From NCBI RefSeq assembly GCF_001509475.1, contig NZ_LLZG01000420.1:1-61379 (forward strand): DNA of 61,379 nt, read 5' to 3'. The translations under genes and the position numbers were made by a program. The notes beneath the pieces are model-generated. The model did not search any database, was not told where the DNA came from, and saw nothing but the letters and a program-made list of their open reading frames with translations. This stretch comes from Streptomyces regalis (lineage in GTDB: Bacteria > Actinomycetota > Actinomycetes > Streptomycetales > Streptomycetaceae). This document shows positions 9,088 through 17,157 of this stretch, in pieces (within the stretch, counting starts at the first letter, position 1; every line of letters starts with the position of its first letter).

Positions 9088-10584
9088 TTGCGCCTACGCA
9101 CCATGTTCGTCGCCGTGGCCGTCGCCGCGGCGGCCACGGGCCTGACCCTGACGCTCGTCCCCACGGCGAGCGCGGTCACCACCAAGGCCGACGACTTCAA
9201 CGGCGACGGTGTCGCCGACCTCGTCGTGGCCACGCCCGAAGCCCCCGTCGGCAGCTACCCGGCCGCCGGCTCGGTCACCGTCCTCTACGGCTCCGCCGAC
9301 GGCGTGTCCCCCGCCCGTTCGGCGACCCTCACCCAGAACTCCGCCGGCGTCCCGGGCGACGCCTGGTCCAACGAGCTCTTCGGCAGCACCTACGCCACCG
9401 GCGACCTCGACGGCGACGGCTACACCGACCTCGTCGTCGGCGCGCCCGGCGAGCGGGTGCCCAACAGCAGTTCCTACGGCACCCTCACCATCCTGTGGGG
9501 CGGTGCGAACGGCCTGAGCGGTGACGGCATCACGATCGCCAGTCCGCTCGCCACCAGCCAGTGGGACGCCGAGAAGGACTTCGGCAAGAAGGTCGTCGTC
9601 GCCGACCTCGACGGCGACGGCACCCCGCAGCTCGCCGCGCTCAGCCGCAACAAGCTGTGGGTGTACGACGACCTGCCGGGCCGTACGGCGCCGACCGGCG
9701 CCCGGTACGCCGAGAACTTCAACGCCTACATCGAGCCCCGCACCCTCACCGCCGGAGACTTCACGGGTGCCGGGCGCGCTCAGCTCGTCGTCACCGGTCC
9801 CGAGAACTGCGACGGCACCACGGGCGGCTGCCAGCACACCGGCGTCTACACCTGGGGCGCCGACAGCCTCGACGAGGTCTGGCTGACCGACCCGGCCTCC
9901 GGCACCGCCGACGCGACGGAGGCCCCCACCGTCGCGGCCGCCGCGGGCGACGTCGACCACGACGGCTACGCCGACCTCGTCACCGGCCACATCCCGGCGT
10001 CGGCGGCCGCCGCGGGCGAGTACTCGGACGCCGCGGGCTTCGTCCACGTCCGCTACGGCAGCCCGGAGGGCCTCGGCGCCCACCGCACCGCCACCCTCGA
10101 CCAGAACACCGCCGGCGTCCCCGGCTCGAACGAGCCCGGCGACAACTTCGGCGCGTCCCTCGCGGTCGGCGACGTCACGGGTGACGGCTACGCGGATGTG
10201 GCGGTCGGCGTGCCCGGCGAGGCGGTCGGCACCGTGGCGCAGACCGGCGGGGCGGCCCTGCTCAAGGGCACGGCGACCGGCCTGACCGGCGCCGGAGCGC
10301 AGGCGTTCTACCAGACCACCAGCGGGGTGCCCGGCGCCGCCGAGGCGGACGACTGGTTCGGTTCCGCCGTGCGGATCGCCGACGTCGACGGCAACGGCGC
10401 GGCCGACCTGGCGATCGCGGCGAAGGGCGAGGACGTCTTCGCCGGGTCGACGCGAGACGGCGGTGACTGGGTGCTGCGCGGCTCGGCCACCGGACTGACG
10501 ACGACCGGCGCGATCTCCTTCAGCGAGCGGGCCTTCGGCTTCACCTACCCGAACGCCGAGTTCGGCTCGGTCCTGGGCAGCTGA
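9088..10584 (+). CDS. Secreted FG-GAP (integrin-alpha-like) repeat protein
   Basis: TTG 9088 is chosen because GGAG lies five bases upstream; ATG 9103 is the alternative. A signal peptide (FVAVAVAAAATGLTLTLVPT) precedes seven FG-GAP blades with calcium-binding loops: DFNGDGVADLVV, DLDGDGYTDLVV, DLDGDGTPQLAA, DFTGAGRAQLVV, DVDHDGYADLVT, DVTGDGYADVAV and DVDGNGAADLAI. Such proteins fold as beta-propellers on the cell exterior; the ligand is unknown. The length (498) is normal for the Streptomyces family. A perfect hairpin terminator follows. Confidence 0.9.
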   Translation: MRLRTMFVAVAVAAAATGLTLTLVPTASAVTTKADDFNGDGVADLVVATPEAPVGSYPAAGSVTVLYGSADGVSPARSATLTQNSAGVPGDAWSNELFGSTYATGDLDGDGYTDLVVGAPGERVPNSSSYGTLTILWGGANGLSGDGITIASPLATSQWDAEKDFGKKVVVADLDGDGTPQLAALSRNKLWVYDDLPGRTAPTGARYAENFNAYIEPRTLTAGDFTGAGRAQLVVTGPENCDGTTGGCQHTGVYTWGADSLDEVWLTDPASGTADATEAPTVAAAAGDVDHDGYADLVTGHIPASAAAAGEYSDAAGFVHVRYGSPEGLGAHRTATLDQNTAGVPGSNEPGDNFGASLAVGDVTGDGYADVAVGVPGEAVGTVAQTGGAALLKGTATGLTGAGAQAFYQTTSGVPGAAEADDWFGSAVRIADVDGNGAADLAIAAKGEDVFAGSTRDGGDWVLRGSATGLTTTGAISFSERAFGFTYPNAEFGSVLGS

Positions 10585-10608
10585 GTCCCGGCTCACGCTG
10601 AAAGGCGC

Positions 10609-10643
10609 GTGGGGGCGTCCGGCAGTGTGCCGGACGCCCCCAC
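10609..10643 (+). terminator. Hairpin terminator, 16-bp perfect stem
   Basis: Arms 10609-10624 and 10628-10643 pair exactly around a gtg loop, 24 bases after the FG-GAP stop codon. It may also insulate that gene from the TnpB gene converging from the right. Confidence 0.85.
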
Positions 10644-10677
10644 GACGCCGCGTGGCCCTCTTCAGGCCGTACGGGCT

Positions 10678-10735
10678 ACGGAATCCCGCCCGTTGCTGCG
10701 CCGCTACGCGGCACAGGTCTCGGGCGGGATTCCGT
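10678..10735 (-). other. Structured 3' end of tnpB (right end / possible omegaRNA scaffold)
   Basis: A perfect 15-bp stem (10678-10692 with 10721-10735) encloses a small GCCGC/GCGGC hairpin (10700-10712). The structure overlaps the tnpB stop codon at 10704. In tnpB systems the guide RNA spans the 3' end of the gene and the right end, so this is the expected place, but no transcript evidence is available here. Confidence 0.4.
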
Positions 10736-11960
10736 GACTTCCTGTTTCATCGCGCTGTGCCAGAACAGGTTCTGGTCTTACCGGCGCTCCGCAGGCTGAT
10801 GCCGCCAGTCCGGCGGCCGCTTTCACGTTCTTCGCGGCGTTATGGTCCCGGTCATGCCGGGTGCCGCAGGAGGGACAGGTCCATTCCCGCACGCCCAGGG
10901 GCTTGGGTCCGTCCCGGTGCCCGCAGGCGGAGCACACCTGGCTGGTGGGCTCGAACCGGCCGACCTTCACGAAGGTACGCCCGTACCGCTGCGCCTTGTA
11001 GTCGAGCATGGCCACGAACTGGGACCAGCCCGCATCGTGCACACTCTTGGCCAGCCTGCTGCGCGCGAGTCCACACACCGCCAGGTCCTCCACCGCGACC
11101 GCTTGGTTCTCGCGGATCAGCCTCGTGGACAACTGATGGTGGAACTCCTTGCGCGCATCAGCCACTTGAGCATGGGCACGGGCAACCTTCAGGCGGGCCT
11201 TCTCCCGGTTCCTCGATCCCTTCTGCTTACGCGACAGCTCCCGCTGCGCCTTCTTCAGCTTCTTCTCCGCCCGGCGCAGAAACCGCGGAGGTTCGATCTT
11301 CGTGCCGTCGGAGAGGACGGCGATGGGGGTCCCCCCGGACGGAGTCTGGGGGAGCGTCAGGCCCAGGTCGATACCGATCGCGGCATCTGGCTCCGGCTCG
11401 TCCCAGCGGGTCTGGTCGGTTCCGGGATCGGTGTCGATGACAAAGCTCGCGAAGTACCTTCCGGCCGCGTCCCTGATCACCGTCACGCTCGACGGCGTCA
11501 CGGGCAACTCCCGCGACCACTTGACCTTGATCTCCCCGATCTTCGGCAGCGACAGCCGCCCGTTGCCGGTGATCTTCCAGCGGGCGTTCGCGGTGAACCG
11601 GATCGCCTGCCTTCGGTCCTTGCGGGACTTGAACCGGGGCGCACCCACCTTCTTGCCCTTGCGCTCGCCCTTGAGAGAGGCGAAGAAGCTCTTGTACGCG
11701 GCCTCGGCATCCCGCAGGGACTGCTGCAGGACAACCGCGGAGACCTCGCCCAGCCAGGAGCGTTCCGATGTGTTCTTGGCCTGGGTGATCAACTGCTGGG
11801 ACAGCACGGCCGCGGTCGGGAAGGGTTCCCTGGCCCTGCGGGCCTGTTCACGAGCGCGTACCGCGTCGTTGAACACGACACGGGCGCACTCGAACGCCCG
11901 TGCCAGCGCGGTGCGTTGGCCGGACTCCGGGTACAACCTGAAGGCGTACCGAAGCTGCAT
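10704..11960 (-). CDS. tnpB: TnpB-like RNA-guided nuclease (IS1341-type OrfB)
   Basis: The start is ATG 11960 (MQLRYAFRLYPESGQRTALA), the usual N-terminus; the longer frame is spurious. The 418-residue product carries RuvC-I GIDLGLT (Asp near 198), RuvC-II VAVEDLAV and RuvC-III DRDHNAAKN. A zinc ribbon (CSACG, CPSCG) is also present. All three acidic catalytic positions are therefore kept. Directly after RuvC-I there is an extra LPQTPSGGTP, encoded by a palindromic 30-bp stretch (11325-11354). No tnpA transposase is adjacent, so the element would not move alone. TnpB proteins cut DNA beside a TAM under omegaRNA guidance; activity here is inferred. Confidence 0.88.
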   Translation of the reverse strand: MQLRYAFRLYPESGQRTALARAFECARVVFNDAVRAREQARRAREPFPTAAVLSQQLITQAKNTSERSWLGEVSAVVLQQSLRDAEAAYKSFFASLKGERKGKKVGAPRFKSRKDRRQAIRFTANARWKITGNGRLSLPKIGEIKVKWSRELPVTPSSVTVIRDAAGRYFASFVIDTDPGTDQTRWDEPEPDAAIGIDLGLTLPQTPSGGTPIAVLSDGTKIEPPRFLRRAEKKLKKAQRELSRKQKGSRNREKARLKVARAHAQVADARKEFHHQLSTRLIRENQAVAVEDLAVCGLARSRLAKSVHDAGWSQFVAMLDYKAQRYGRTFVKVGRFEPTSQVCSACGHRDGPKPLGVREWTCPSCGTRHDRDHNAAKNVKAAAGLAASACGAPVRPEPVLAQRDETGSHGIPPETCAA

Positions 11961-11964
11961 GCGG

Positions 11965-11982
11965 TGATCGTACGAACGATCA
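11965..11982. mobile_element. Left-end hairpin of the TnpB element
   Basis: TGATCGT and ACGATCA pair perfectly around ACGA, five bases upstream of the tnpB start. A small subterminal hairpin at this place is typical of IS605-family left ends. The exact element boundary was not determined. Confidence 0.5.
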
Positions 11983-12033
11983 CACGTGCTGCCTCTGGGA
12001 ACATCCGTTCTCCAACTCACCGCCACGGCACAG

Positions 12034-12110
12034 TCCGGCTCCGCCGGAACGACACTGCGGCACTCCGCGCCGCAGCCACGAGATCGGCTTCACCACCGGC
12101 GTGAACGTCG
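12034..12110 (+). mobile_element. Diverged copy of the orphan right-end-like element
   Basis: Hairpins TCCGG/CCGGA (12034-12048, loop ctccg) and CTGCGGC/GCCGCAG (12055-12075) are followed by CCACGAGATCGG and CCGGCGTGAACG. This aligns by eye with 184-256, sharing the CTCCGCG loop, the CACG box and CCGGCGTGAACG. It lies just upstream of, and opposite to, the TnpB gene, so it is probably an older relic. Confidence 0.4.
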
Positions 12111-12151
12111 ATGCACTGCCGATGAAACCCGGTAGCCGTAGACCGACGCGA

Positions 12152-12310
12152 TCATGGGCGACCCTCGGTCAGCAGGACGACGGCGGTCCCTGAACCGCCC
12201 ATGGAACCGGCGGCCGCCGCCGCCGGCCCCGGAACCGCCGTGACGAGGCCCGCCGCGAGCGCGGCGACGCCAGTGAGCGCCGCGAGTATGTGGCGCGTAC
12301 GCGCGTTCAA
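12152..12310 (-). pseudogene. Signal-peptide remnant of a secreted protein
   Basis: A TTG start at 12310, with a G-rich site upstream, opens a 52-codon frame. It has a good signal peptide (LTGVAALAAGLVTAVPGPAA) and then only about 20 residues before a stop. No mature domain follows. A frame-shifted stretch downstream (MIASVYGYRV) could be the next piece of the lost gene. This fits decay next to the transposable element. Confidence 0.4.
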
Positions 12311-12617
12311 TGTGCCCCCACAGTGAATGAGTGGCCGCCGGACCTCTCCCCCTAGGTGAACGGACGGCGTCATCACTCATCCACACGGCAGCGGCGAAAC
12401 ACTAATGGGCGGCCGGTCGGCTGTGAAGATCAGGGGGCACCTTTGATCCTCTGCCCCCTTTGGGATGAACAGATCAAGGACGGCCGACAGGAGAAGTCGG
12501 CAAGTTCTTCCTTGTGCGCGTGACGGGCTTGACCTCGAATGCCGCGTCCACCTGCGCTGATCGCCACACGGGTCTAGCGGTCCCCATCGAACCACCAAAC
12601 CAATGCGTGACAGATTA

Positions 12618-12647
12618 TTGACGTCCGTTTTTTGTTTGACACATACT
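12618..12647 (+). promoter_or_regulatory. Candidate promoter of the aromatic-acid importer
   Basis: TTGACG (12618-12623) and CATACT (12642-12647) are separated by 18 bases, about 55 bases before the start of the importer. It contains GACGTCCGT, a 9-mer found again at 16022-16030 ahead of the gentisate dioxygenase gene. Confidence 0.45.
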
Positions 12648-12700
12648 CCGATGGCGCCGATGGCGTACCACACAGGAACCGCTCGGGAGTGGTGAGGGCA

Positions 12701-13972
12701 ATGAAGCCAGAAGACGTCCGTTCCAGAAGTGCCGCAAGCCGCAGTGAACTCACGGTCCTGGGGCTGTGCTTCGCGGTGATCTTGTTCGACGGTTACGACC
12801 TCATCGTCTACGGGGCCGTCGTTCCGGCCCTGCTGCAGTACCAGCCCTGGGGGCTGACCCCCACCGAGGCCGGGATGATCGGCAGCTACGCCCTCATCGG
12901 GATGCTGGTCGGGGCGCTGGTCGCGGGCGCGGTGACCGATCTCGTCGGGCGGCGGAAGGTGATGCTGATCTGCGTCAGCTGGTTCTCGCTGGCCATGGTC
13001 GGCTGCGCGGTGGCGCCGAGCGCCGAACTCTTCGGCTTCTTCCGCCTGCTCGGCGGGCTCGGCCTCGGCGGTGTGATGCCCACCGCGATCGCCCTGACCG
13101 CCGAGTACTCGGCCGCACACCGGCGCAGTCTCAACAACGCGCTGATGTTCTCCGGCTATCCCGTCGGCGGGATCCTGTCCGCCGTACTGGCCCTGGCGCT
13201 GCTGCCGGAGTTCGGCTTCCGGATCATGTTCTGGATCGGTGCGCTCCCGCTCGTGACCGTCGTCCCCCTGCTCTGGCGGTTCCTGCCGGAGTCCACGAGC
13301 TACCTCGCGGCCAAGGGGACACCCGCCGGGCCGGGTGTGAAGCGAGGTGTCGCGGCCATGTTCACCAGGCGCCACCTCGTGCCCGCCCTGCTGTTCGCGG
13401 TCACCAGCTTCTTCGGTCTGCTGCTCGTGTACGGACTCAACACCTGGCTCCCGCAGATCATGAAGGCGGCGGGCTATCCGCTGTCCAGCTCGCTGCTCTT
13501 CCTGGTGATGATGAACGTGGGGGCCGCCGTCGGTTCCGTCCTGGTGGCGCCGATCGGTGACCGGCTGGGCATGAAGCCGGTGACCGCGGTGACGTTCGTG
13601 GCCGCCGCCGTCTCCATCTATCTGCTGAGCTCGCCCATGGCGGCCTGGGTGATGTACGCGCTGGTGGCCGTCGCCGGGTTCGGCACCATCGGTACCCAGA
13701 TCATGGTCAACGCCTACGTCGCCATGCACTTCCCGCCCGAGGTCCGCGCGACCGCGCTGGGCTGGACGCTGGGCATCGGGCGGCTCGGCGCGGTCGTCGG
13801 ACCGACCTTCGGTGGCTTCCTGCTCGCCTCCGACCTGGACATGGAGTGGAACTTCTACGCCTTCGCCATCCCGGCGGCCGTCGGCGCGCTGATGGTGCTC
13901 CTGCTCCCCAAGGGCGCCCGAGCCGCTTCCCCTTCGCCCGCGACCGACGGCACTGCGGTACAGGCGGCCTGA
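12701..13972 (+). CDS. MFS transporter, aromatic acid:H+ symporter type
   Basis: The 423-residue product is read from ATG 12701; GTG codons a few bases upstream are alternatives because the ribosome site (GTGAGGG) is close. Twelve membrane segments are visible. The AAHS signature appears in helix 1 (VILFDGYDLIVYGAVVPALL) and in the first loop (GAVTDLVGRRKVML). The family imports benzoate-type acids such as 3-hydroxybenzoate or gentisate. Next to a salicylate/gentisate operon, import of salicylate or gentisate is the likely job. A large bidirectional hairpin lies downstream. Confidence 0.85.
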   Translation: MKPEDVRSRSAASRSELTVLGLCFAVILFDGYDLIVYGAVVPALLQYQPWGLTPTEAGMIGSYALIGMLVGALVAGAVTDLVGRRKVMLICVSWFSLAMVGCAVAPSAELFGFFRLLGGLGLGGVMPTAIALTAEYSAAHRRSLNNALMFSGYPVGGILSAVLALALLPEFGFRIMFWIGALPLVTVVPLLWRFLPESTSYLAAKGTPAGPGVKRGVAAMFTRRHLVPALLFAVTSFFGLLLVYGLNTWLPQIMKAAGYPLSSSLLFLVMMNVGAAVGSVLVAPIGDRLGMKPVTAVTFVAAAVSIYLLSSPMAAWVMYALVAVAGFGTIGTQIMVNAYVAMHFPPEVRATALGWTLGIGRLGAVVGPTFGGFLLASDLDMEWNFYAFAIPAAVGALMVLLLPKGARAASPSPATDGTAVQAA

Positions 13973-14146
13973 GCGGACGCCGGGACCTGCGGGTCCCGTC
14001 CGCTCGCGGAGAGTGAGCCGCAGGCCGCCATCCCGTGGCAGGGACAGGCGGACCGGACGTCTTCCCTGCGCTGCCGGTCCGCTGAACGGCGTACTGCTCG
14101 GCTGCGGAGTCCCGCGCGGCTTCGTGCGCCCGGCCTCGCGGACATG

Positions 14147-14196
14147 GAACCGCCCCTGCTGCGTCGGAGAAGTATCCGATGCGGCAGGGGCGGTTC
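14147..14196. terminator. Bidirectional hairpin terminator
   Basis: Arms 14147-14168 and 14175-14196 pair at 20 of 22 positions around gaagta. It sits between the converging importer (+) and hydrolase (-) genes. The rest of the 13973-14274 gap holds a smaller hairpin at 13981-13998 and no gene. Confidence 0.8.
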
Positions 14197-14274
14197 GTCG
14201 TCCGAACAGGAGCGACCAGCCACGAGGGCGCCGCAGCCGGCCGACGGCCCACCGCGGCCCCCTCAGCGGAGCGT

Positions 14275-15000
14275 CTACGCCTTGAGCAGGGCGGCCGTCA
14301 GTTCCTCGGGGCGGGTGAACTGGGCCTCGTGGGTGCCGGCGTACTCGATGACCGGGGTGTCGGGGCCGAGGCGCTGTGGGAAGCGGGGGGTCCAGCCGTA
14401 CTCGCCCGGGGGCAGGGCCAGGTCCTCGGTGCCCACCACGTAGGAGGCGGGGACGCCGAGCGCGGCCGGGTCGACGGGGGTGACGGTCTCGGTGAAGTAG
14501 CGCAGGGGCTGGGGCACCAGCAGGCCGTGGACCAGGCGCTGGGCGCTCTCCTCGCCGTCCTGCATGAAGGCCGAGGTGAACACCTCGTACGGGAAGAGGA
14601 TGCCGTCGTTCCCGGACGCGGCGGCGATCTGCCGGAACATCTCCGCGTAGTGCGGCGGGACCTCGTCCATCAGGGACTGACCCTCGGCCGGGACGAACGC
14701 GCTCCAGTAGACGAGTTTGCGCAGGCGGGGCGCCAGGCGGGGCGCCGCCGCGGTGAGCGGGTAGCCGCCCCAGCTGTGGCCGACCAGGGTGACGTCCCGC
14801 AGGTCGTGCCGCTCGACGAGGTCGACTATGAAGTCCCCGACGTCCGCCAGGCTGTGCTCGCGCGGATCGTCCCCGTCGGCGAGGCCGGGCAGGTCCGGGG
14901 CGAGGACGCGGTGACCGGCGGCGCGCAGCCGCTCGGCGACCAGGCGCCAGGTCCAGCCGCTGTGACAGGCGCCGGAGATGAGGACGAAGGTATCTGCCAT
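14275..15000 (-). CDS. Alpha/beta hydrolase, plant methylesterase-like (possible methyl salicylate esterase or gentisyl-CoA thioesterase)
   Basis: The 241-residue product starts at ATG 15000 behind AAAGGAG. It opens with FVLISGACHSGWTW, close to the FVLVHGACHGGW start of plant MES/SABP2 esterases. The nucleophile elbow is GHSWGG, the acid loop is YVVGTEDLALPP, and the catalytic His lies in EYAGTHEAQF. It diverges from a PaaX regulator across a palindromic operator and faces a salicylate operon. Two jobs fit: release of salicylate from methyl salicylate, or hydrolysis of gentisyl-CoA, for which no thioesterase is otherwise encoded. Fold assignment is firm, substrate is inference. Confidence 0.8.
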   Translation of the reverse strand: MADTFVLISGACHSGWTWRLVAERLRAAGHRVLAPDLPGLADGDDPREHSLADVGDFIVDLVERHDLRDVTLVGHSWGGYPLTAAAPRLAPRLRKLVYWSAFVPAEGQSLMDEVPPHYAEMFRQIAAASGNDGILFPYEVFTSAFMQDGEESAQRLVHGLLVPQPLRYFTETVTPVDPAALGVPASYVVGTEDLALPPGEYGWTPRFPQRLGPDTPVIEYAGTHEAQFTRPEELTAALLKA

Positions 15001-15078
15001 GCCGTCTCCTTTGACGGAGGGGGCCGGGGCCCCTGAAAGGGTGCCGTCCTGAAGACGGCCGTCGCATGGGTGAAATAT

Positions 15079-15099
15079 CGATCGTCTGTGAGACGATCG
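15079..15099. promoter_or_regulatory. Palindromic operator between hydrolase and PaaX genes
   Basis: CGATCGTCT and AGACGATCG form perfect 9-bp arms around GTG. The site lies 55 bases before the PaaX start and 79 bases before the divergent hydrolase start, so one bound dimer could control both. Confidence 0.65.
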
Positions 15100-15153
15100 T
15101 CAAGTGGTTGACGCGTATAGGGGTGGGGTCCTGCGGGCCCCATGGAGGTGCTT

Positions 15154-15963
15154 GTGAAACCGCGTTCGCTGGTCTTCGACCTGTTCGGCGACTATCTGCG
15201 CTATCGGGGAGGCGAGGTCCGGCTGCGCGGCCTGGTCGCGCTCATGGACTGCTTCGACATCCCCGAGAGCACGGTCCGTGTGGTGGCCGCCCGGATGCGC
15301 AAGGAGGGCTGGCTGGACAGCAGCCGGGAGGGCCGCGAGACCGTCTACGCCCTCACCGACGCCTCCTGGCGGCTGCTCGACGAGGGCCGGGAACGGATCT
15401 TCGGGCGGGCCCGGGGGCCGTGGGACGGTCAGTGGCACATGGTCATCTACTCGGTGCCCGAGGCCGACCGGGCCCTGCGCGAGCAGCTGCGAAAAGAGCT
15501 GTCCTGGCTCGGCTTCGGTCTGCTGTCGGCGTCGGTGTGGATCAGCCCGCACGACCGGATCGCCCAGGTCAGGGAGAGCTTCGCCGACCATCCCTCGGTG
15601 CGGATCGATGCACTGCACGCCCGCTCCGAGGGCGCAGCGGCCGACCGGGACATGGCCACCCGTTCCTGGGACCTGACGGCCCTGGGCAAGGAGTACGGCG
15701 AACTCCTCGATCGCTACCGCCCCCGCCTCGCCGGCTACCGCGCCGGGGAACTGCGCGGCCGGGACGCGCTGGTGGAGCGCATGCGCCTGGTCCACGACTA
15801 CCGCATGTTCCCCTTCCGGGACCCCGACCTGCCGCCCGAGCTGTTGCCCGAGGGCTGGGTCGGCCGGCAGGCCCACGAGTTGTTCCTGGAGGCCCACGGG
15901 CTGCTGCGGGCGGAGGCGGAGGCCCACGTCGACGAGGTGGTGGGCGGCGGCACCGGGACGTAG
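15154..15963 (+). CDS. PaaX-family transcriptional regulator
   Basis: GTG 15154 is preferred because GGAGG lies five bases upstream; ATG 15142 would overlap that site. The 269-residue product has an N-terminal winged helix (KPRSLVFDLFGDYLRYRGGE). A central PaaX domain (GQWHMVIYSVPEADRALREQ) and a C-terminal domain (LVHDYRMFPFRDPDLPPELL) follow. PaaX proteins repress aromatic catabolism until an aryl-CoA binds. Salicylyl-CoA or gentisyl-CoA is therefore a natural candidate inducer here. It sits directly upstream of the gentisate operon. Confidence 0.88.
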   Translation: MKPRSLVFDLFGDYLRYRGGEVRLRGLVALMDCFDIPESTVRVVAARMRKEGWLDSSREGRETVYALTDASWRLLDEGRERIFGRARGPWDGQWHMVIYSVPEADRALREQLRKELSWLGFGLLSASVWISPHDRIAQVRESFADHPSVRIDALHARSEGAAADRDMATRSWDLTALGKEYGELLDRYRPRLAGYRAGELRGRDALVERMRLVHDYRMFPFRDPDLPPELLPEGWVGRQAHELFLEAHGLLRAEAEAHVDEVVGGGTGT

Positions 15964-16083
15964 GGCCGGGGCGGGCTGGGGTGTAGGGCTGAGACGCGGG
16001 AGAAAAGCGTTTCAGAATCTAGACGTCCGTCGTGTCAATGTCGTACGTTAGGGCTCAGGTCACCCCGAAGGAGTGAGTCCGCC

Positions 16084-17157
16084 GTGACGATCACCGACGA
16101 ACGTGCCGCGCTGGAGAGGCTCTACGCCGACTTCGAGGCCGCGCACCTGACACCCCTGTGGACCCAGCGCGAGGGCCTGATGACGCAGGTCCCGCAGCCG
16201 GACGCCGTGCCCGCCCTGTGGCGCTGGTCCGTGCTGCACCCACTCGCCGAGCGCAGCGGCACCCTCGTCCCGGTCGGCCGGGGCGGCGAGCGTCGCGCCA
16301 TCGCGCTGGCCAACCCGGGCCTGCCCGGCACCGCGTACGCCACCCCCACGCTGTGGGCCGCGATCCAGTACCTCGGCCCCGGCGAGGAGGCGCCCGCGCA
16401 CCGGCACACGCAGACCGCGTTCCGGTTCGTCGTCGAGGGCGAGGGCGTGTGGACGAACGTGGAGGGCGACCCGGTGGCGATGCGCCGGGGCGACCTGCTG
16501 TTGACGCCCGGCATGCACTTCCACGAGCACCACAACACCACCGACGAGCCCATGGCCTGGATCGACGGCCTGGATATCCCGCTGGTCCGCCAACTGGACG
16601 CCGGATTCTTCGAGTTCGGGCCCGACCGGCTCGCCACCCGGGCGACCCCCGCCGCCTCCCGCAACGAACGCCTCTGGGGCCACCCGGGCCTGCGCCCGGT
16701 CGGTGCCCCCGCCACCCCTTCCTCCCCGCTGATGGCGTATCGCTGGGAGCACACCGACGCCGCGCTCACCGCCCAGCTGGAGCTGGAGGACGAGGGCTTC
16801 CCCGGCGTGCTGGAGCCCGGTCACGCGGCCGTACGGTTCACCGACCCGGCCACCGCCCGGGACGCCCTGTCCACCATCCGCACCGAGATGCACCGGCTGC
16901 GCGCCGGGGCCCGTACCGCAACCACCCGCGTGGTCGGCTCCGCCGTCTGGCAGGTCTTCGACGGCACCGGCACGGTCGAGGTCGGTGGCGAGCGGTACGA
17001 GGTGACGAAGGGCGATCTGTTCGCCGTCCCGTCCTGGGCCCCGCTGACCATCACGGCGGACACCGACACCGGCCTGGACGCCTTCCGTTTCTCCGACGAC
17101 CCCGTGTACGAGGCGATCGGCCTGGCCCGCACGCACCGAGAGGAGCCTTCCGCATGA
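16084..17157 (+). CDS. sdgD: Gentisate 1,2-dioxygenase
   Basis: The product (357 residues, GTG start, AAGGAG upstream) has two cupin domains. The N-terminal one holds the iron ligands in APAHRHTQTAFRFVVEG with a later His in MHFHEHHN. The C-terminal cupin (about 260-340) is the non-catalytic half usual in this family. It opens the ring of gentisate to maleylpyruvate with O2. It begins the six-gene operon, in which each stop overlaps or nearly touches the next start. The symbol follows the sdg salicylate cluster of Streptomyces sp. WA46, recalled from memory. Confidence 0.9.
   Translation: MTITDERAALERLYADFEAAHLTPLWTQREGLMTQVPQPDAVPALWRWSVLHPLAERSGTLVPVGRGGERRAIALANPGLPGTAYATPTLWAAIQYLGPGEEAPAHRHTQTAFRFVVEGEGVWTNVEGDPVAMRRGDLLLTPGMHFHEHHNTTDEPMAWIDGLDIPLVRQLDAGFFEFGPDRLATRATPAASRNERLWGHPGLRPVGAPATPSSPLMAYRWEHTDAALTAQLELEDEGFPGVLEPGHAAVRFTDPATARDALSTIRTEMHRLRAGARTATTRVVGSAVWQVFDGTGTVEVGGERYEVTKGDLFAVPSWAPLTITADTDTGLDAFRFSDDPVYEAIGLARTHREEPSA

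Noticed and set aside
12377..15103. A 908-codon minus-strand open frame across the importer and hydrolase genes
   Set aside because: Composition is Arg/Gly/His/Asp-rich as in antisense of GC-rich genes. The importer and hydrolase frames explain the region.
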